Source: Candidatus Dormiibacterota bacterium
GTDB lineage: Bacteria; Chloroflexota; Dormibacteria; Aeolococcales; Aeolococcaceae
Assembly (NCBI GenBank): GCA_003136295.1
Contig: PLDZ01000069.1
Span: forward strand, 1 to 5,872
Direction of reading: 5' to 3'
Length of the DNA stretch: 5,872 bases
The notes under the pieces were generated by a model. The model did no database searches, was not told where the DNA came from, and saw only the letters and a program-made list of their open reading frames with translations. Positions within the stretch are counted from its first letter, which is position 1. Each line of letters opens with the position of its first letter. Made by a program: the position numbers and the translations under genes. Below, piece by piece: positions 1-4,972 of the stretch.

Positions 1-375
1 CCGCTTGTACGCCTGCAGTTTCGCAAGCGGAGCCCGCGACACCGCGCAGAGCGTGACGTCGTGATTCGCCAGGTGCACGACGGAGCCGTCGAAGCCGTCA
101 GCGATCGCCGAGCACGACGGACAGCCTGCCGTGTACTCGGGCCCGAACATGAAGTGATAGATGAGGAGCTGCGAGCGCCCTGCGAACAGATCGGCGAGGG
201 ACGCTGTGCCCTCGCCGGTCTCGAAGTGGTACTCCTTGCCGATCCGGACCCACGGCAGGTCCTGGCGCTGCCGCGCCAGTTCGTCGCTGCGCCGCGTCAG
301 CGCCTTCTCGGCCTCGAGCAGCTCCAGCCGGGTCGCAAGCCACTCTTCACGTGTTCCGGTCTTGTGGGCGGTCAT
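1..375 (-). CDS. DUF899 family thioredoxin-like protein (partial, C-terminus beyond window edge)
   Basis: The frame opens with ATG at 375-373 (M-T-A-H-K-T) and stays open for 125 codons to the window edge, so only the N-terminal half is present. Hallmarks of the DUF899 (COG4312) family are clear: 'LPWVRIGKEYHF' near residues 46-57, 'LADLFAGRSQLLIYHFMFGP' near 66-85, the dicysteine 'GCPSC' near 90-94, then 'DGFDG', 'HLANHDVTLCAVSRAPLAKLQAYK'-type sequence at the end. The family has a thioredoxin-like fold and its members are predicted soluble cytoplasmic redox-type proteins; the reaction is not established. The start is well supported by an AAGGAG Shine-Dalgarno 7 nt upstream. It is the last visible gene of the minus-strand ArsR operon, 57 nt after the DUF2182 gene, and its own strong ribosome site suggests it is translated independently. 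Confidence 0.9.
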   Translation of the reverse strand, partial: MTAHKTGTREEWLATRLELLEAEKALTRRSDELARQRQDLPWVRIGKEYHFETGEGTASLADLFAGRSQLLIYHFMFGPEYTAGCPSCSAIADGFDGSVVHLANHDVTLCAVSRAPLAKLQAYKR

Positions 376-382
376 TGTTTCT

Positions 383-388
383 CTCCTT
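383..388 (-). promoter_or_regulatory. Strong ribosome binding site for the DUF899 gene
   Basis: On the minus strand the sequence reads AAGGAG, followed by 7 nt and the ATG at 375. It is the best Shine-Dalgarno match in the window and fixes the start of the DUF899 gene. It contrasts with the first gene of the same operon, which has none. Confidence 0.8.
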
Positions 389-432
389 CTCGTGGTTACA
401 ACAACTTGGCGTGGCGCGTCACCAACGACGTC

Positions 433-1149
433 TCACATAGATGGCGTGAGTCCGGGAACCGCCGAGGGCACGATGACGATCGCGATTCCAAGTCCGACGA
501 TCGCTAGCGCCAGCGGGACATCGATGGCGGCTTTCGCGGGCAGGAGCTTCTGGGCGAGGACGACGACGGTGATCACGGACATCCAGGTGACGCTCATGAC
601 GCTCAGCGCCACCAGCATCAGCATCAATCCGATGCTCGAACCGACGCAGTAGAGCCCATACTCGAATCCTGAGTGGACGCTCTCGTGGCAGCGCCGGCGG
701 AAGTGCTGCTTGAGCGGCGTGAACTCGTAGAGACCTGCCGCGACGGCAACGGCGCCGGCGGCGAAAGACCCCTGCGGCCGGTACAACGCGTACACGGCAA
801 CACCCACGAGTGTCCAGACGGCAACGTACGCCCCGACGAATAGCGGCACGGCGCGCACACCGCTGGAACCAGCGCGTCTCAAGACTGCCGGAGCCGCGCC
901 CGGCAGCATCATCGCCGCCATCATTGACACCCATAGGCCGACAAAGGACGCGAACGAACCGAGCCGGGTCGCAACGCCCATGTCCATCCCGTTCATCTGC
1001 CGGACCGCGACGACCCAGGATGCGGCGGCGAGCCCGAGCGTCGTCGTCAGCGCGGCCGCCCTAGCGCTCGTCATGGCGGCGGAGCGGGAACTCCCTTTGC
1101 TCGCTCCGCCGCATCCATAGGCGACCTCGACCTTGTTCGTCAAAAGCAT
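433..1149 (-). CDS. DUF2182 predicted metal-binding integral membrane protein
   Basis: A 238-residue polytopic membrane protein. Hydrophobic segments lie near residues 31-49, 64-84, 99-121, 127-145, 164-200 and 212-230, giving about six membrane spans. Family marks of DUF2182 (COG5486, annotated as predicted metal-binding membrane proteins) are 'QMNGMDMG' at 51-58, the methionine-rich 'MMAAMMLPG' at 76-84 and 'PLKQHFRRRCHES' at 145-157; Met, His and Cys here are candidate metal ligands. The biochemical role is unknown. The frame extends upstream to 1293, but that part lies over the arsR coding region. ATG 1149 is preferred: it has AAGGA just upstream (spacing only 3 nt) and follows the arsR stop by 10 nt. 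A start at 1074 would drop the Cys-containing N-terminus ('VEVAYGCGG'). The gene is presumably cotranscribed with arsR and regulated by it. Confidence 0.87.
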   Translation of the reverse strand: MLLTNKVEVAYGCGGASKGSSRSAAMTSARAAALTTTLGLAAASWVVAVRQMNGMDMGVATRLGSFASFVGLWVSMMAAMMLPGAAPAVLRRAGSSGVRAVPLFVGAYVAVWTLVGVAVYALYRPQGSFAAGAVAVAAGLYEFTPLKQHFRRRCHESVHSGFEYGLYCVGSSIGLMLMLVALSVMSVTWMSVITVVVLAQKLLPAKAAIDVPLALAIVGLGIAIVIVPSAVPGLTPSM

Positions 1150-1159
1150 GGTTCCTTCT

Positions 1160-1501
1160 TCATTCCTCAACGAAATTCTTAAGACGGTCGAGCGCTTTGT
1201 CCCACCGCTTCGAGACGTGCTCGAGATAGCTCTGCGCCGCTTCCACTTGTTTCGGCTCGAATTCCCAGATGCGCTCTCGGCCGCGCCGTACATCCGAGAC
1301 GAGCCCGGCGGTGGCGAGCACGGTCAGGTGCTTGGTAACGGCTTGGCGCGTGACAGCAGACCCGGCGGTTAGCCGCGTTATCGAGAGAGGGCCATCGAAG
1401 CTCAGTCGGGCCACCAGCTCGAGCCGGGTTTCATCACCGAGCGCCGCAAAGATCGGCGCAGTGCGGGAAACCTCACGCCTTTCGACGCTATTTCGCGACA
1501 T
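1160..1501 (-). CDS. ArsR-family winged-helix transcriptional repressor
   Basis: A 113-residue small winged-helix regulator. 'IFAALGDETRLELVARL' at 17-33 is the characteristic ArsR/SmtB opening, residues 40-63 ('SITRLTAGSAVTRQAVTKHLTVL') form the helix-turn-helix, and 'GRERIWEF' at 74-81 is the wing. The C-terminal helix 'SKRWDKALDRLKNFVEE' is typical of the ArsR subgroup that pairs with SRPBCC/AHSA1 proteins. There is no ELCVC-type metal-binding box in the recognition region, so classical As/Cd/Zn sensing is not supported and the ligand is unknown. The start overlaps the end of the upstream SRPBCC gene by 14 nt and has no clear Shine-Dalgarno, which suggests translational coupling. It probably represses its own operon through the paired palindromes upstream of the SRPBCC gene. 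Confidence 0.92.
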   Translation of the reverse strand: MSRNSVERREVSRTAPIFAALGDETRLELVARLSFDGPLSITRLTAGSAVTRQAVTKHLTVLATAGLVSDVRRGRERIWEFEPKQVEAAQSYLEHVSKRWDKALDRLKNFVEE

Positions 1502-1949
1502 ATCGAGCGATGTTCTCGAGCTGCTCAGCCCAGCCCGCGTCGTTCATCCGAAATGCTTCAGCACGCCGTGCCAGCGGAATGCGATCGAAGCCTGACTCGA
1601 CCACCCTGAGCTGGGTGCCTCCCGCGACCTCCTCAAGTTGGAATTCGACGAGCGTGGTGGGCTCGCTCGAGTAGTCCACGCCGGATTCGAACGGGTATGG
1701 ATGCCAGCGATACGACAGCCGGCTCTCGGGATCTATCCGCTCGATGGCGAACTCGATAGTCACGAGCTCATGAGCGGGCGATGTCATCTGGCCACGGACA
1801 CGCGCGCCTGGTGCGAAGGCACCCTCAAGCTTCATGCCGAACCAGGCGCCGAACTGTTCGGCGTCGGCAAGAGCGCGCCAGACACGCGAGCGGGGTGCGC
1901 GCAGAACGATCTCTTTCTCGATGCGGCCTGTGGTCTTATGCAACTTCAT
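1488..1949 (-). CDS. SRPBCC / AHSA1-like (START-superfamily) ligand-binding protein
   Basis: A 153-residue protein of the SRPBCC superfamily, in the branch often labelled 'activator of Hsp90 ATPase 1-like'. The usual order is visible: 'IEKEIVLRAPRSRVWRALADAEQFGAWFG' at 10-38, 'FAPGARVRGQM' at 45-55, 'ERIDPESRLSYRWHPY' at 70-85, 'TLVEFQLEEVAGGTQLRVVESGF' at 99-121, and the C-terminal helix 'NDAGWAEQLENIARYVAK'. This fold forms a hydrophobic pocket for small ligands; no substrate can be deduced. It is the first gene of the operon and is immediately followed by arsR, with a 14-nt overlap. Many related loci have arsR first, so here the ligand-binding protein leads. The ATG has no Shine-Dalgarno, but a -10-like element ends 6 nt upstream, which fits a leaderless mRNA. 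Confidence 0.92.
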   Translation of the reverse strand: MKLHKTTGRIEKEIVLRAPRSRVWRALADAEQFGAWFGMKLEGAFAPGARVRGQMTSPAHELVTIEFAIERIDPESRLSYRWHPYPFESGVDYSSEPTTLVEFQLEEVAGGTQLRVVESGFDRIPLARRAEAFRMNDAGWAEQLENIARYVAK

Positions 1950-1957
1950 GGTTGCAT
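1938..1957. promoter_or_regulatory. Palindrome O1, putative ArsR operator overlapping the SRPBCC start codon
   Basis: The plus strand reads ATGCAAC-TTCATG-GTTGCAT: two perfect 7-nt arms around a 6-nt spacer that contains the SRPBCC start codon. The same half-site recurs in a second palindrome 41 bp away. Two dyads of equal length sharing one half-site ahead of an arsR operon indicate a repressor binding site. The assignment to this ArsR is inference. Confidence 0.65.
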
Positions 1958-1984
1958 CTTATCCGGCCCACTCTGAAAATGCAA
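1956..1984 (-). promoter_or_regulatory. Predicted sigma-70-type promoter of the SRPBCC-arsR operon
   Basis: On the minus strand, TTGCAT (1984-1979) is followed by a 17-nt spacer and TAAGAT (1961-1956), matching the -35 and -10 consensus in 3 and 4 of 6 positions. The -10 ends 6 nt before the ATG at 1949, placing transcription start at or next to the A of the start codon. The -35 lies inside palindrome O2 and the -10 abuts O1, so repressor binding would occlude both. Confidence 0.5.
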
Positions 1985-1998
1985 CCGGTGAATTGCAT
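1979..1998. promoter_or_regulatory. Palindrome O2, putative ArsR operator covering the -35
   Basis: The plus strand reads ATGCAA-CCGGTGAA-TTGCAT, with 6-nt arms and 20 bp overall. The left arm extends to ATGCAACC, matching the half-site of O1. The start-to-start distance to O1 is 41 bp, close to four turns of B-DNA, which would put two repressor dimers on the same face. It contains the proposed -35 of the operon promoter. Confidence 0.6.
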
Positions 1999-2040
1999 AT
2001 CCACCATCCTTAGAGGGGTATCGGGGACTCCTTCAACTTC

Positions 2041-2056
2041 AACCTCACGGAGAGGT
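2041..2056 (-). terminator. Weak hairpin just downstream of the nitroreductase stop
   Basis: A 5-bp stem (ACCTC at 2042-2046 with GAGGT at 2052-2056) with a 5-nt loop starts at the nitroreductase TGA. There is no U-tract, so it could slow polymerase or do nothing. It is the only candidate separating the nitroreductase from the arsR operon promoter. Confidence 0.2.
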
Positions 2057-2670
2057 CACCAGTGGCTGCGGCGTACGAGCTCGTCCACCGAAACGCGCGG
2101 TCGGCTGAAAGCTGACCCCTGCGTCCTGACGTCTTCGGGCGCTCGGTGACCGATTGCGATGGCTCCAAGCAGTGCGTATTGATCGGGGATGCCGAGCTCG
2201 GGCAGCAGGTCGCTCTCGCCGTGGACGATGCCGAAGTACCAGCCGCCGAGGCCCTCGTCGACTGCGGCGAGCAAGATCAGCATGATTGCCATCCCGGCGT
2301 CGACGTGCCAGAACGGGACCGGCCACGCTTCTTCGCTCTGCAGGCCGAAACCGGCCTTGTCAGGCGCGGAGTATCGATCCAGGTAGGCGGCCTTCGAGGT
2401 GAAAGGAAGCACAACGACGGGCGGCCCGGTCGCGATTCGTTGGTCCAGTTCCGGGAGCTCGTCCGGAGGCGTCGTCAGGCGCCAGAACCACTCGAGCCGC
2501 CCAGGATCGTCGAGGACGACGAGCCTGAAGGCTTGGCTGAACCCGGCCGAGGGTGCGTGCCGCGCGATCTCCAGGATGCGTAGGAGCGTCTCGTCAGCGA
2601 CGGGCTCGCGTGTGAATCGGTGAACCATCCGCCGCTTTCGAACGATGTCGCGGAGCTCCACGCGTGCCAT
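2056..2670 (-). CDS. Nitroreductase family protein (FMN-dependent oxidoreductase)
   Basis: A 204-residue flavoprotein, the usual length for the family. FMN-contacting motifs are visible: the basic N-terminal 'RKRRMVHRF' at 11-19, 'ARHAPSAGFSQAFRLVVL' at 36-53 (equivalent to the APS.GN.Q.W motif), 'WHVDAGMAIMLILLAAVDEGLGGWYFG' at 121-147, which forms the dimer-interface helix and Gly-rich turn, and 'IAIGHR' at 171-176. Such enzymes are cytoplasmic dimers that transfer electrons from NAD(P)H through FMN to nitroaromatics, quinones or other acceptors; the physiological substrate cannot be read from the sequence. The start is ATG 2670, because the conserved RRMVHRF motif needs the residues before the next Met. 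No clear Shine-Dalgarno precedes it. The gene is on the same strand as the arsR operon but is separated by 107 nt containing that operon's own promoter, so it is likely a separate unit. Confidence 0.92.
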   Translation of the reverse strand: MARVELRDIVRKRRMVHRFTREPVADETLLRILEIARHAPSAGFSQAFRLVVLDDPGRLEWFWRLTTPPDELPELDQRIATGPPVVVLPFTSKAAYLDRYSAPDKAGFGLQSEEAWPVPFWHVDAGMAIMLILLAAVDEGLGGWYFGIVHGESDLLPELGIPDQYALLGAIAIGHRAPEDVRTQGSAFSRPRVSVDELVRRSHW

Positions 2671-2845
2671 TCAATCAGAGCGGGTAACGCCTGCAGAGGG
2701 AAGGCTCCGATCGCCGCCTATTGCTGACGTCAGCGTCGATGTGGTCGCGGGCGCGGTCTACGATCTCCGCTGATGGCGTCGACCTAGGGATGTTGAGCGC
2801 CACGTTCCCGGTTTCTAAGCCTCGGGAAGGACAGCCGGCCCTCCT
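2671..2845. other. Divergent intergenic region between the nitroreductase and the sigma locus
   Basis: About 175 bp between genes transcribed away from each other, so it must hold both promoters. I found no convincing -35/-10 pair in either direction. It contains a perfect 12-bp palindrome, GCTGACGTCAGC, at 2723-2734, a possible operator; one palindrome of this length is expected by chance in a window this size. Confidence 0.4.
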
Positions 2846-3430
2846 GTGACGACCCTTTTCCCCGTCTCGACCCGTATTACGGGCATATCGAGCACGATCG
2901 CAGCACAACGCGAGGGTAGAAGGCGGACGATCCACAGCGTGCGCAACGAGGCCCAAACCGATAGTTTCGAGGCCCGGTTGCGACCCCTGATCCCTCTCGC
3001 GTTGCGTCTCGCGGCGGGGATGCGGCTGGACTCTCACGATGCCGAGGACGCGGTGCAAACCGCCGCACTCCGCGCTTGGAGCAAGCGAGACAACTGGCAG
3101 CCGGGAACCGACCTCCGTCCGTAGTTTCTTGCGATCGTGGCCAATCAGTGCCGCGAGACGCACCGAGCCCGATGGGCGTCGGTGCTTCGATTCGCCGACC
3201 CACCAGAGGCCGAGACTCGGGCCGGAGATACTGCTGCCATCATCGACCTCGTCAATGAGCTCCGCCGGCTGCCGCCGCACATCCGGCTCGCATTGGTGTT
3301 GCGCTACTACCTCGACCTCCCGTTCGAGGAGGTCGCCTCCATAAGCCGTTGTTCCGCCGACGCGGCAAAATCCCGCGTTCGCCGTGGGATCGAGAGTCTG
3401 AAAACCACCCTCACGTTGCAGGAGTCATGA
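2846..3430 (+). pseudogene. ECF-type RNA polymerase sigma factor interrupted by an in-frame amber codon
   Basis: A single reading frame runs through 194 sense codons with one TAG at 3122-3124 (residue 93). Region 2 is before it ('FEARLRPLIPLALRLAAGMRLDSHDAEDAVQTAALRAWSKRD'-like, about residues 41-83). After it come the rest of region 2 ('FLAIVANQCRE') and region 4 ('LRRLPPHIRLALVLRYYLDLPFEEVASISRCSADAAKSRVRRGIESL'-like, about 132-186), which recognises the -35. ECF sigmas usually read RP-W-FLAIV here, so TGG to TAG is the likely change. As written, the products would be a 92-residue region-2 fragment and, if translation restarts at GTG 3137, a 97-residue region-4 fragment. The true start is uncertain: GTG 2846 gives a long N-terminus unlike the family, whereas GTG 2939 begins just before region 2. 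The downstream membrane gene starts 1 nt after its TGA. Confidence 0.85.
3419..3424 (+). promoter_or_regulatory. Ribosome binding site of the DUF4232 gene inside the sigma coding end
   Basis: CAGGAG lies in the last codons of the sigma gene, 7 nt before ATG 3432. This indicates that translation of the membrane protein is coupled to the sigma gene and supports the 3432 start. Confidence 0.65.
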
Positions 3431-3431
3431 G

Positions 3432-4259
3432 ATGAGCAGCGACGATATCGAGAGCACACTGCGCGACGGACTTCACGCTGCCATCGATCCAATGGTTCCC
3501 GGGCCAAACGCAGGAGGGCGGGTGATGGACGCCGTCGCAGCGGCGCGAGAGCGCAGCCGGGCGGGCGGCTTCAGGATCCGGCAACGCCTCGGCGCCTTTC
3601 TCGTGGCATCGGTCGTTGTCGTGCTCGTGGGTGGGGCGCTCGGGCTCAGCCTCGCACTACGCAGCCATCCCATCCCGAGCGGTCCTTCGAAGACCGGCCC
3701 ACCTAGCCCGACCGTTCCAACCTCCACCGCAACTCCAACGCCATCGCCCTCAGCGTCCCCGTCGCCTTCACCCTCCAACGGAGTCGTCGCCTGCGAAGGC
3801 GCGACGCTCCGCGCTCATTTCATTGATTTCGACGGGGCCGCCGGCTCTGAGGGCGGCGACATCATGCTCGAGAACGCCGGCCACGCTCCGTGCACCATGG
3901 ACGGCTACACGAACCTCCAGGGCTCCGTCGACGGTCGTGTTTCGAAGCTGGGCGTGACCCACATCCAGGCAGTCCTCATCAACAACAGCAACGGCACGCT
4001 TCCGACGGTGCGACTCATCACGCTGGAGCCCGGACAGGCCGCGTATATCGCTATCGAGTGGACCGACGTCCAGAGCACCTCGACTTCCTGTCCTCTCTAT
4101 CGGACACTCCTGATCACGCCGCCCCAGGGACGGACTGCGGTCATCATGACGGTGACCCCGCCGGTCACTCCGGCCTTCATGCTCTGCGGATCCCATGGTG
4201 CGGAGATATGGATCGACGAAGCGCCCGTCAGCTTGACACGGTATTTCTATCAGCCGTAG
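3432..4259 (+). CDS. Single-pass membrane protein with extracytoplasmic DUF4232 domain; probable anti-sigma/sensor partner
   Basis: A 275-residue protein. Residues 1-52 are cytoplasmic and charged. One membrane helix lies at about 53-76 ('LGAFLVASVVVVLVGGALGLSLAL'-type), with RIRQR before it favouring N-in topology. A Pro/Ser/Thr stalk runs from 79 to 115, and residues 118-266 form a DUF4232 domain with four cysteines (121, 154, 220, 252), including 'GAAGSEGGDIMLENAGHAPCTMDGY'-like sequence at 136-159. The extracytoplasmic Cys pairs probably form disulfides. The gene starts 1 nt after the ECF sigma stop, a layout usual for anti-sigma factors. However, the short N-terminus has no HxxxCxxC zinc anti-sigma motif, so the sigma-binding role is inferred from position only. 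Alternative: a cell-surface protein merely cotranscribed with the sigma. The gene is intact although the sigma gene is interrupted. It ends in TAG. Confidence 0.82.
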   Translation: MSSDDIESTLRDGLHAAIDPMVPGPNAGGRVMDAVAAARERSRAGGFRIRQRLGAFLVASVVVVLVGGALGLSLALRSHPIPSGPSKTGPPSPTVPTSTATPTPSPSASPSPSPSNGVVACEGATLRAHFIDFDGAAGSEGGDIMLENAGHAPCTMDGYTNLQGSVDGRVSKLGVTHIQAVLINNSNGTLPTVRLITLEPGQAAYIAIEWTDVQSTSTSCPLYRTLLITPPQGRTAVIMTVTPPVTPAFMLCGSHGAEIWIDEAPVSLTRYFYQP

Positions 4260-4312
4260 CTGATCGGGACGGCCGGTGGCCGCGAGATAGGCGACGACGC
4301 CGAAAGATTGCG

Positions 4313-4522
4313 ATGGCGGTGCCGATGCTCACGGAGAGGGGCTCGCTCGACGAGCCCTCCACGCACCGAGGGATTCTCAAATGCTACGAAGCGCGCCGCA
4401 GCACTGCAGCCCTGGCGCTATTGCCGCGTTTGCGCCGGGAGGACGGTGATCGGCTCGCCGTCGAGTCGCCGACGATGGACGCGGCTTTGTCGTCGGCACT
4501 ACGGCTCGCGGCTATGGCTTGA
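4313..4522 (+). CDS. Short hypothetical frame (69 codons), doubtful
   Basis: An ATG-initiated frame (M-A-V-P-M-L-T-E-R) runs to a TGA that overlaps the TTG start of the next frame as TTGA, an arrangement that would allow coupled translation. The product is charged, with no recognisable motif, signal peptide or membrane segment. Only a weak GAAAG precedes the start. A perfect hairpin at 4339-4357 lies inside it. It may be no more than an open stretch of GC-rich DNA. Confidence 0.2.
   Translation: MAVPMLTERGSLDEPSTHRGILKCYEARRSTAALALLPRLRREDGDRLAVESPTMDAALSSALRLAAMA
4339..4357 (+). other. Perfect 7-bp hairpin, possible factor-dependent or weak terminator
   Basis: GGGCTCG (4339-4345) pairs with CGAGCCC (4351-4357) around a CTCGA loop, 80 nt after the DUF4232 stop codon. 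There is no T-run. It is the best candidate for ending the sigma/DUF4232 transcript, but the absence of a U-tract keeps the call weak. Confidence 0.3.
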
Positions 4523-4770
4523 CCAAGCGACTCGACGATCGGTTGATCACCCGTGATGCCTTGCTCGCCGAACAGCAGTCGCCAGCCCTCAATCCGAAGT
4601 ATTCGCGAGCGCTCTACACGGTGACGCTTGCGCTCACTGCCTATGTGGGGCTCGCGCCCGAGGAATTCATCGGGCTCCTCGAGAGGGCACGGATTGCGGG
4701 GAGCATCAACATCGCCGCCGCGGACGCCCTTGCGGAGCTGCGGGAGAACTTAGGGGAGCTGCTTGAGTAG
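4519..4770 (+). CDS. Hypothetical protein (83 aa), family not recognised
   Basis: A frame from TTG 4519 to TAG 4770. The product is mostly helical by composition: a charged N-terminus (TKRLDDRLITRDALLAEQQ), a mildly hydrophobic stretch 'YTVTLALTAYVGLAPEEFIGLL' (about 34-55) and an acidic helix 'AAADALAELRENLGELLE' at the end. I recognise no family. No Shine-Dalgarno precedes TTG. The frame stays open upstream to 4450 without ATG or GTG, giving 'VADDGRGFVVGTTARGYGL', so the true N-terminus may lie further up or the gene may be a fragment of something longer. The GC-rich third positions look coding-like. It is cytoplasmic if expressed. Confidence 0.4.
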   Translation: MTKRLDDRLITRDALLAEQQSPALNPKYSRALYTVTLALTAYVGLAPEEFIGLLERARIAGSINIAAADALAELRENLGELLE

Positions 4771-4917
4771 CATCGTGGCCGTCCTCAAGAGAAAGCCGAG
4801 GCGATCTCATCGGCAAAGTGCGCGGACTGTAGAAGGCGGATGTACGCTCGCGACATCACCCGCTCGCAAGGAGCGGCTTTCAAACTGACGCACTATCCCG
4901 GCGACCGAGATGGCTAA
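4771..4917 (+). other. Open stretch after the 83-aa frame encoding a CxxC segment; no start codon in a sensible place
   Basis: The frame of the 83-aa gene stays open after its TAG up to TAA 4917 and encodes 'KCADCRRRMYARDITRSQG' followed by 'KLTHYPGD'. The only ATG in it (4840) lies after the CxxC. It could be the tail of a longer ancestral gene cut by the TAG, or chance. It overlaps by 8 nt the ATG at 4910 that would begin the next frame. Confidence 0.2.
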
Positions 4918-4972
4918 GCAAGGACGACCCTTCGCCGCTGAGCTCCCATGAATTGACCGGCGGAATGCCGAG
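4910..4972 (+). other. Probable original N-terminus of the HTH/zinc-finger gene, cut off by an in-frame TGA
   Basis: ATG 4910 begins M-A-K-Q-G-R-P-F-A-A-E-L-P, then TGA at 4949-4951, then I-D-R-R-N-A-E running directly in frame into M-I-R-R-Y-K-T-G-E at 4973. 'DRRNAEMIRRY' looks like the natural start of the first helix of the HTH, which would otherwise be truncated. A CGA-to-TGA change would explain it. Confidence 0.45.

Noticed and set aside
1150..1293. Upstream extension of the DUF2182 frame
   Set aside because: It overlaps the arsR coding sequence in another frame, is not hydrophobic like the rest of the protein, and ATG 1149 has a ribosome site just upstream.
3122..3124. TAG as a recoded sense codon (stop-codon reassignment or pyrrolysine)
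   Set aside because: TAG ends three other frames in this window, and the position is Trp in the family. There is no downstream structure like a known recoding element that I can see.
2675..3280. Minus-strand frame of 201 codons over the start of the sigma gene
   Set aside because: It lies antisense to unmistakable sigma region 2 sequence and its translation shows no motif.
3707..3776. Low-complexity Pro/Ser/Thr codon run as a DNA repeat or CRISPR-like element
   Set aside because: It is the stalk of the DUF4232 protein. The repetition follows codons, with no regular repeat-spacer pattern.
4270..4282. Hairpin CGGCC-GGT-GGCCG just after the DUF4232 stop, as a terminator
   Set aside because: Only 5 bp with no U-tract; such GC stems are common by chance at this composition.
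4763..4888. Small basic frame from TTG 4763 with AGGGGAG upstream
   Set aside because: About 41 codons of very basic, patternless sequence overlapping the end of the 83-aa frame; the purine run is within coding sequence and likely fortuitous.
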